A stretch of DNA of 22,210 nucleotides from assembly GCF_000227135.1 (NCBI RefSeq), contig NC_018244.1, positions 1-22,210 of the forward strand, in the 5' to 3' direction. This document shows, piece after piece, positions 16,899-22,210 of this stretch. The position numbers and the translations under genes are program-made. Origin of the DNA: Leishmania donovani. Taxonomy: Eukaryota > Euglenozoa > Kinetoplastea > Trypanosomatida > Trypanosomatidae. Under the pieces are notes generated by a model, which was given only the letters and a program-made list of their open reading frames with translations, had not been told where the DNA came from and did no database searches. Numbering within the stretch: the stretch's first letter is position 1; the number at the start of each line of letters is the position of its first letter.

Positions 16899-18560
16899 CT
16901 AAGGCATCTTCCCATGGCGCCTAGCCACTGGTGGACGTGAAATCGGGGGCAGCCGCACGCCGCGCGATTCTTTCTTCGCGGGCTGCTTGGGTGGCCCACT
17001 ACAAATGCTACGCTTTTGCTGCAAGGAGCTCATCGTAGTGGACGATGACGTCATCAGCGTGTCATCGCCACTACCCTGGGTGAGTCGGCTTTGCATGTCT
17101 CCGGTGGAGACGCTGTACGACAGCGCGGCAGGGGTCAGCTTCTCCTTTAAAAAGGAGTTTATCTGCCCAATGGTGTCGGCACTGATTCCGGTGTCGCCGA
17201 CGTTGATGCATGTCACCTGTGAAAGCGGGTTGCGGATCAGCCGCACGATGGAACGCCCTGCCACGGCCGGGATGGGATTGTGAGACAGGTCAATAGATTG
17301 CAGCGAAGGGTGTCGTGTCACCACCTTGAGCAGCGCCTGGATTACAGATAAGCTGTGAATGTTATTCCAGCTAAGATCTACATGTTTCAGGAACGGGCAC
17401 GTATCTATCATGGAGATCAACTCGAGCAGCGCCATCGGTCGAGCGTGGAACATGTGACTACACTCTACAGAGGTGCTCGCAGGTACATACTTGCCGGTTA
17501 CGAGGTAACGGTAGTCACGCAAAATTGGAAAGCCGTCATAACCGAGCCGCACTAGCCGCTGAATTTTCTGCAGGTAGAGAAGCCGCTGCACGCCCATGAC
17601 TGCAAGCGCCGCTGCTCGCCACCGCGCAGATGGTTTCATCGCTGTCGCCGAGGGTGCCTGTGACGGGTAGAGGGACGTCCGCCGGTTGGCGTCTAAGCCT
17701 TCCTTGATCCATGGGTGCTTGAGAGCGTCTTTGGCGCTCATTCGACGGAGTGGGTCGTAAAGGAGAAGTTGACTGATAAAGTCTTGTAGCAGTGGTGGGC
17801 ATCGCAGCCCACCACCACCCTCCTCCCGCGGACGATACCCGCGGCAGATGTCCTTCGTCAGCGCCGCCTCTGTACGGGCCTGAAATGGGTAACGACCTAA
17901 AAACATCACGTGTGCCATGACGCCCATGGCCCACATGTCCACCGGCTTGCCGTAGTTCTTCTCTAGCAGAATCTCGGGTGCCATGAAGTGCAGCGTGCCA
18001 CAGCACGTCGTCAAGCATTGCTTATTGCCGGCAAACACGGAGAGCCCGAAGTCTGATATCTTTACGACGAGGTCGTTTTGAGATAGTAGGCAGTTGCTCG
18101 GCTTCAAATCGCGGTGGACGATACCCTTTTCATGAATGTACTCCACAGCCATCAACAGCTGCGTGATGAAGCGCCGCGTCTCCAGCTCAGACACGTTTTG
18201 CCGGTCTATGCGGTGCTGAAGGGAACCACCAGGAAGGTACTCCATCACAATTGATAGGCACGCTTCGTCTTGATACGTCTCCTCGAGCTTGACGATATTG
18301 GGATGAGAAAGAAGGCTCATCGTCTCCACTTCCCCCATGACGCTCCGCAGTCCCTTGGTGCCCGCCTGACGCTTGTCGATGCGCTTCACCGCGTAGATGT
18401 CCTTCGTCCCTGTGCGCCGCGTCGCGCTCCAGACATCGCCATAAGAGCCAGCGCCGATTTTCTCCATCAAGACGTACCTCGACTCGACGTCGACGGTGTC
18501 AGAGCTGCCCCCGCTCTTGGCATTGCGCAAGAGCGTGTCTTGCAAAGCGTAGAAGTCCAT
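16899..18560 (-). CDS. Serine/threonine protein kinase with C-terminal leucine-rich repeats
   Basis: The 553-residue protein has a complete kinase domain at about 29-285: glycine loop GAGSYGDV (36-43), catalytic lysine K59 in YAVKR, helix-C glutamate E77 or E79, HRDLKPSN with D151, DFG at 170-172, MAPE at 193-196, DMWAMGVM, and HPWI at the end of the domain. It should be an active cytosolic Ser/Thr kinase; wording is closest to the CAMK-like group. A linker (286-385) leads to LRR-type units: LKHVDLSWNNIHSL (391-404), LQSIDLSHNPI (420-430) and VTCINVGDTGI (449-459). The tail (about 485-553) is Ser/Thr-rich then basic and Pro-rich (RLPPISRPPVARRHG). The ATG at 18560 is the first in frame. An out-of-frame ATG lies 14 bases upstream and could matter if the acceptor is upstream of it. 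Substrates are unknown. Confidence 0.9.
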   Translation of the reverse strand: MDFYALQDTLLRNAKSGGSSDTVDVESRYVLMEKIGAGSYGDVWSATRRTGTKDIYAVKRIDKRQAGTKGLRSVMGEVETMSLLSHPNIVKLEETYQDEACLSIVMEYLPGGSLQHRIDRQNVSELETRRFITQLLMAVEYIHEKGIVHRDLKPSNCLLSQNDLVVKISDFGLSVFAGNKQCLTTCCGTLHFMAPEILLEKNYGKPVDMWAMGVMAHVMFLGRYPFQARTEAALTKDICRGYRPREEGGGGLRCPPLLQDFISQLLLYDPLRRMSAKDALKHPWIKEGLDANRRTSLYPSQAPSATAMKPSARWRAAALAVMGVQRLLYLQKIQRLVRLGYDGFPILRDYRYLVTGKYVPASTSVECSHMFHARPMALLELISMIDTCPFLKHVDLSWNNIHSLSVIQALLKVVTRHPSLQSIDLSHNPIPAVAGRSIVRLIRNPLSQVTCINVGDTGISADTIGQINSFLKEKLTPAALSYSVSTGDMQSRLTQGSGDDTLMTSSSTTMSSLQQKRSICSGPPKQPAKKESRGVRLPPISRPPVARRHGKMP

Positions 18561-19663
18561 ACTTTCGCTGGCATGAAGCTGCACGCAAAACCACTTCTGG
18601 TTGTCAGCGCATCGGTTGAGCGTTGGAGTGGCGTGCAGACGTGAGAGCGGGTGTGAGGGGCACGGAGTGCCGGGAGCAACAGAAGGCCACCACGAAGCAG
18701 GACGCGTGAAGAGAGTAACGGAAATGAGTAGAGGAGCGGTGAGCTGTCAAGAGCTCAAGTGCGCCTGCTTGCATCAGCTGGGAATGGCTGTGGGCTTCCC
18801 AAAAGGCAGTACCCGGTGGTGGTGCCTACGCATTGTACAGGGTAGGGGTGAAACAAAGAGCGACTGTACGGACTGCGCCTCGCTGTGCTAGAAGTCAGTG
18901 TACCGTCACAAGCCCGGGCACCTTCCCGGATGTACAAGTGCACTGGCGGCATCACAGGTTAAGGTGGGCACCGAGGGAGGCGCCTAGAAACTGCGTTTCG
19001 GCGGCCTTGATGGACACAAAGAGAGCGGAGTGCATTCACTGCCTAACTCGTCTTTGACACGTCTGTCGCGCCTATCGTTGTCTCCATTCAGCGTGTTCGG
19101 TAGGGCTGGAGGGAAGCGTAGGCGCCCGAGAAACAGCGCGCGCGTAGACGGCGTGCGATCAAGGAGCTAATGGCACACGGTCAATGAGGGAGAAAGACAG
19201 AAAGCGGCACGCACAAACACGCACACCTCAGCCGGGCATGCACATCCGCGGGGCCGCACAGATATACAGCTGGAAAGAAGACGCCGAATGAGACTCACCA
19301 CGCAACCATGAAATGAGAGGAAAACATCGTCGCAAACATACACGCCTCCACGTACACGCAACCAAGAGAACCGGGATTGAAGTGTGGCTATACGATGCAG
19401 TGAGAAGGAAGCTCACGCGGCGAGAATCAAACCCCCATTTCCCGTATGTGTGATGTGAACGCCTCCCACATCATCAACCCCACCCCCTTCCAATGGCGAG
19501 CGCCGGCATAACAAATAGACAGACAGGCCAAGCATCAAATATCGTTAATGGTCGCATTCCTACATCTCTCCCCCTTGCACGTTCTCTAGCCATCCGTAAC
19601 ACGAGCAAGTCGCCAGGAGTTAGAGAAGTCGGAGAAGCTGGGAGAGGGTTGGCAAGGCGGTCA
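18561..19663. other. Spacer between ARL1 and the kinase gene
   Basis: It holds the ARL1 3' UTR and kinase leader. About 18780-19080 lacks the purine bias seen in neighbouring spacer sequence, which may mean an inserted or structured 3' UTR element; I could not match it to a named repeat. Acceptor-like AGs close to the kinase start (ACAACCAG, GTGCAG, GCCAG) are weakly supported by tracts. No gene is seen. Confidence 0.55.
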
Positions 19664-20227
19664 CTAAGCACCGATCCCTTGCTCGCGAAGCCGCTCCACG
19701 AGCCAGTCCATGCCCTCCACCAGGCCATCACCTGTTTTTGAACTGCTTTTAACAATCGTCCACGTACGGTTCATAATGGACGACACACCAAGTTGTTCGG
19801 CGATCTCTACCTCACTGGCGGCGTCCGGCAAATCTTGTTTGTTGGCGAATATGAGCAAGAGACTCTTTCTGAGTTCGTCCTCGTCTAGGAGAGCGTACAG
19901 TTCGTGCTTGGCGACGCCCATGCGATCCCTGTCAGTGCTGTCCACCACGTAGATGACGGCGTCTGTGTCGCTGAAGTAGCAACGCCAGTACGGTCGCACA
20001 CCCGTTTGGCCGCCAAGGTCCCACACTTCGAAGGAGATATTCTTGTACTGAAGAGTTTCTAAGTTGACTCCCACAGTGGGGACGGTGGTAACCACATCAC
20101 CAAGATGTAGCCGATAGAGAATTGAAGTCTTTCCCGCATTGTCCAGGCCAAGCATCAAGACACGAATTTTGCGGTCTGCTGGCAGCAGACCAAGTGTCTG
20201 CTTCAGACTTGTCAGCCACGCACCCAT
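19664..20227 (-). CDS. ARL1: ADP-ribosylation factor-like protein 1 (ARL1), small GTPase
   Basis: The 187-residue protein is an ARF-family GTPase. It starts MGAWLTSLKQTLGLL, giving Gly2 for N-myristoylation and an amphipathic helix. GTP-binding motifs are intact: P-loop GLDNAGKT (27-34), switch I threonines around VPTVGVN (49-55), WDLGGQ (69-74), NKQD (129-132), and a G5-like SSSK (161-164). The interswitch and following sequence (VRPYWRCYFSDTDAVIYVVD) follows ARL1 most closely among the family. ARL1 acts at the trans-Golgi, recruiting GRIP-domain golgins, and is needed for secretion in trypanosomes. The frame opens far upstream, but the myristoylation start at 20227 follows a strong splice acceptor at 20293, leaving a 65-base leader. 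Confidence 0.93.
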   Translation of the reverse strand: MGAWLTSLKQTLGLLPADRKIRVLMLGLDNAGKTSILYRLHLGDVVTTVPTVGVNLETLQYKNISFEVWDLGGQTGVRPYWRCYFSDTDAVIYVVDSTDRDRMGVAKHELYALLDEDELRKSLLLIFANKQDLPDAASEVEIAEQLGVSSIMNRTWTIVKSSSKTGDGLVEGMDWLVERLREQGIGA

Positions 20228-22119
20228 AGTGCGGAATATCAGCGTTCTACTCGTACCCGCCTTAAGGGCGTGTCGGTGACCTGGACTGTGCGCTGAACAA
20301 GAATAGCAAAAGAGGGAGAGAGTAACAGCGCGACTCCTCCGACACCAATGGTAATGTGAAGCCAGCGAGTTGCGCTTGGTGAAACAGGCCCGAAGAAAGT
20401 GTGGCGCGGACCATAACAGAAACGGCACAGAGATGTGAAAGAGGGTGAAGGATACCAGGGAGGGACCGAAGAATGTCCGCAGCCTCCCTCGATTGACTTT
20501 TCCGATGCGCAAATGGTGATACTACCAAGGCCTGTGAGGGCGACGATGCCGAGAACATAAACACCAGAACCTCTCCCCCTCCCCGAAGGTAAGAGCGGGC
20601 GCACACAGCGCAATCGAAGCACTCACGTGGGCAGGGGAAAGCGAACAACTAAAGCAGGAGAGCGGCCACTGCCGAGCTCAACTCCCGTTGCGAGGGCCTC
20701 ACAGAAGAAGGTAACGCACAGATGAGAGGCACAAAGAGGGCCGAGGCAAATGTGAAAACGAGAGTGCAGCGGCAACTCGGTAAGGACTAAAAGCAGGGGG
20801 AGCACGCGGAAAAGACCTCCGTGAAAGATTCCAGCGCCGAAACAATGGAGGACAGTGAGAAGCGTTCGATAGTGGATAGCGCAACAGTGGATATTAGCGC
20901 GAGAGAAACCACACCAAACGAGAACCATTCGTGCGTGCACAACAAACACATCGGCAACAAACATCACCCCCGCGGGGGAGAAGGGGCGAGGAAAGCAAGG
21001 GAAAAAGGAGGGCGGAGATGAAGAATGGAACCTAAAATGCATGTTACATTCTTGATCAGCACGTCGTTCGGCTTTCATGAGTGCCCGGAGGAACAGTTCT
21101 TCGCTCCGCCTCGTCGACAAGGCGAAAACCCAGCGAAGCCTCACGCTCCAGTGCAAAATGCGTGTGGAATGCTCTCAGCCCCTCATTCGAAAACACCACG
21201 GCAGAGCTGCCTACGATGGGAGCGCTGAGCACATAGAAGATGCGCTGGTGAGAGAGAGCGATCACTCATCGGGTAAAATTCCTGTGCTCAAGACACACAT
21301 GGCTTTTTCATCGCAGTGACTTACAACAGCAAGCTTCGGAGAGTTGCCTCCACACGAATGCGCGATGTGTCCGCTAATCGCCATCTTATCTCACAGGAGC
21401 CCCACCAAGCCGTCCGGCAAGCAAGGGGGCGCTGCAGCACCCTCGAAGCTCGTTTTGCGTGAAACCCGTCACGCACCTTCAGGAGGAGAGGTCAGAAACG
21501 AAGAGTGCATGTATCCTCTGCCTCTGAAAAACAAGCTTACGTCGCTGCATTTGCATCGAGACGACGCAAAACAGCGTGTAGTATTGCATCGCCAGCATCG
21601 ACTTTGGCCAGCCAACAAAATCGCTTCTTTTTGCCCTCCATCGATCCTACAAGCCACAACAAAGTATATTTCGTGAGTCATTTGCCCCCTTCAAACACCC
21701 CGACAATGAACTGAGGCGCTCGCTGTGGCATATCCCTACAAACGCTACTCGCGCAATCCCCACCACACGCACTCCCCACTAAACCACACATCAGACCCAT
21801 ACAACGCAGCACACAAATAATAAGCCAGAGCAGCTACAATCTCAGCACACCGTCTTTAGCAAGCGAAAGCACTACTCAACACCAAAAAGGGACCCGGAAC
21901 GAAAGATACTCACTACACCCGCTACAAAAGCCTAAGCGCGCACCGAAAAACCTTCGCGACCATGACTACACGCGCACACGCATATATAGAAAGAGAGAGA
22001 GGCGTGGGCGTGCGTGGGTTTGGAGGAAAAGAGGAGAGGTCCCGCGGGACGCGTGGCGGAGATAGAAACCAAAAGAAAGGGGTGGAGGGAGGGGGCGCGG
22101 GCGGCGGAGCACCGCACGC
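20228..22119. other. Spacer between EF-1alpha and ARL1
   Basis: This 1.9-kb region carries the EF-1alpha 3' UTR on the right and the ARL1 leader on the left. About 21700-21960 is C/A-rich on the plus strand, so the EF-1alpha 3' UTR has a G/U-rich block. Pyrimidine tracts on the transcript strand occur around 20970-21020. Minus-strand frames such as 20623-21156 read through such tracts and are not called. EF-1alpha is usually a tandem array in these organisms, but I see no second copy in this spacer, so the copy at the edge would be the last of any array. Confidence 0.6.
20293..20325 (-). promoter_or_regulatory. Probable spliced-leader acceptor for ARL1
   Basis: The minus strand reads GTTACTCTCTCCCTCTTTTG then CTATTCTTGTTCAG, an almost pure pyrimidine tract ending with AG at 20294-20293. 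Use of this site excludes the non-conserved upstream extension of the frame and fixes the ATG at 20227 as the start. Confidence 0.65.
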
Positions 22120-22210
22120 TTACTTCTTCGCAGCCTTCGCGGCCGCCTTGGTCACCTTACCGCCGCTGCCCTCCTTCTTGTTCACGCCCTTGATGATGCC
22201 CACGGCCACC
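22120..22210 (-). CDS. EF1A: Elongation factor 1-alpha, C-terminal end only
   Basis: The right edge of the window cuts this gene. Only the last 29 codons and the TAA stop are present: VAVGIIKGVNKKEGSGGK followed by VTKAAAKAAKK. This is the conserved end of eukaryotic EF-1alpha domain 3 plus the lysine/alanine-rich tail typical of trypanosomatids. The full protein (about 449 residues) delivers aminoacyl-tRNA to the ribosome in a GTP-dependent way. All codons visible end in G or C except the two in GGT and GCT, the strong codon bias expected of a very highly expressed gene. Confidence 0.93.
   Translation of the reverse strand, partial: VAVGIIKGVNKKEGSGGKVTKAAAKAAKK

Noticed and set aside
20228..20512. 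95-residue N-terminal extension of ARL1
   Set aside because: ARF-family proteins start with Met-Gly for myristoylation; the extension crosses the splice acceptor and resembles no family extension.
20623..21156. 177-codon minus-strand frame between EF-1alpha and ARL1
   Set aside because: Its middle is a Phe/Pro/Ser run from a pyrimidine tract and I see no conserved motif.
3196..22210. Functional operon linking translation, secretion and ubiquitin genes
   Set aside because: Co-orientation is normal in trypanosomatid gene clusters and does not imply shared function.

Overview
The window looks like nuclear DNA of a trypanosomatid, most likely Leishmania or a close relative (Leishmaniinae). Every convincing gene lies on the minus strand. 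All are intronless, separated by 0.7 to 1.9 kb spacers, and have GC-rich third codon positions. The spacers are purine-rich on the plus strand, so the transcript is pyrimidine-rich, and several genes have a polypyrimidine tract plus AG just upstream, as expected for spliced-leader trans-splicing. This is one directional gene cluster read right to left. An eIF3a gene near one end and an EF-1alpha gene at the other matches what I remember of the left end of Leishmania chromosome 17. That placement is recollection, not a search result.

Layout in transcription order: EF-1alpha C-terminus (cut by the right edge, 22120-22210); ARL1-type small GTPase (19664-20227); Ser/Thr kinase with a C-terminal leucine-rich repeat region (16899-18560); RRM/UHM-like protein (14622-15335); membrane-anchored J-protein (13056-13856); RING-H2 E3 ligase (11591-12226); two tandem paralogous seven-helix proteins of the CREST/TMEM8 type (9226-9903 and 7801-8466); a small secretory protein with an ARMET/MANF-like CXXC domain (6589-7083); and eIF3a (3196-5520). 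The leftmost 3.2 kb has no gene I can support. It contains a block (about 870-2560) without the purine bias of the other spacers.

The genes are not one pathway. Trypanosomatid clusters are co-transcribed whatever their function, and mRNAs are separated by trans-splicing and polyadenylation, so no promoters are expected or seen between genes. Two genes serve translation (EF-1alpha, eIF3a). Several others concern the secretory pathway or membranes (ARL1, the CREST pair, the ARMET-like protein, possibly the RING ligase through a CaaX-like C-terminus).

I see no mobile system, CRISPR, toxin or viral gene. The items most worth following are the CREST tandem pair, the stand-alone ARMET-type CXXC domain, the RING ligase ending in CCAF, upstream reading frames in leaders, the compositional block at the left, and a plus-strand coding-like frame behind the J-protein gene.
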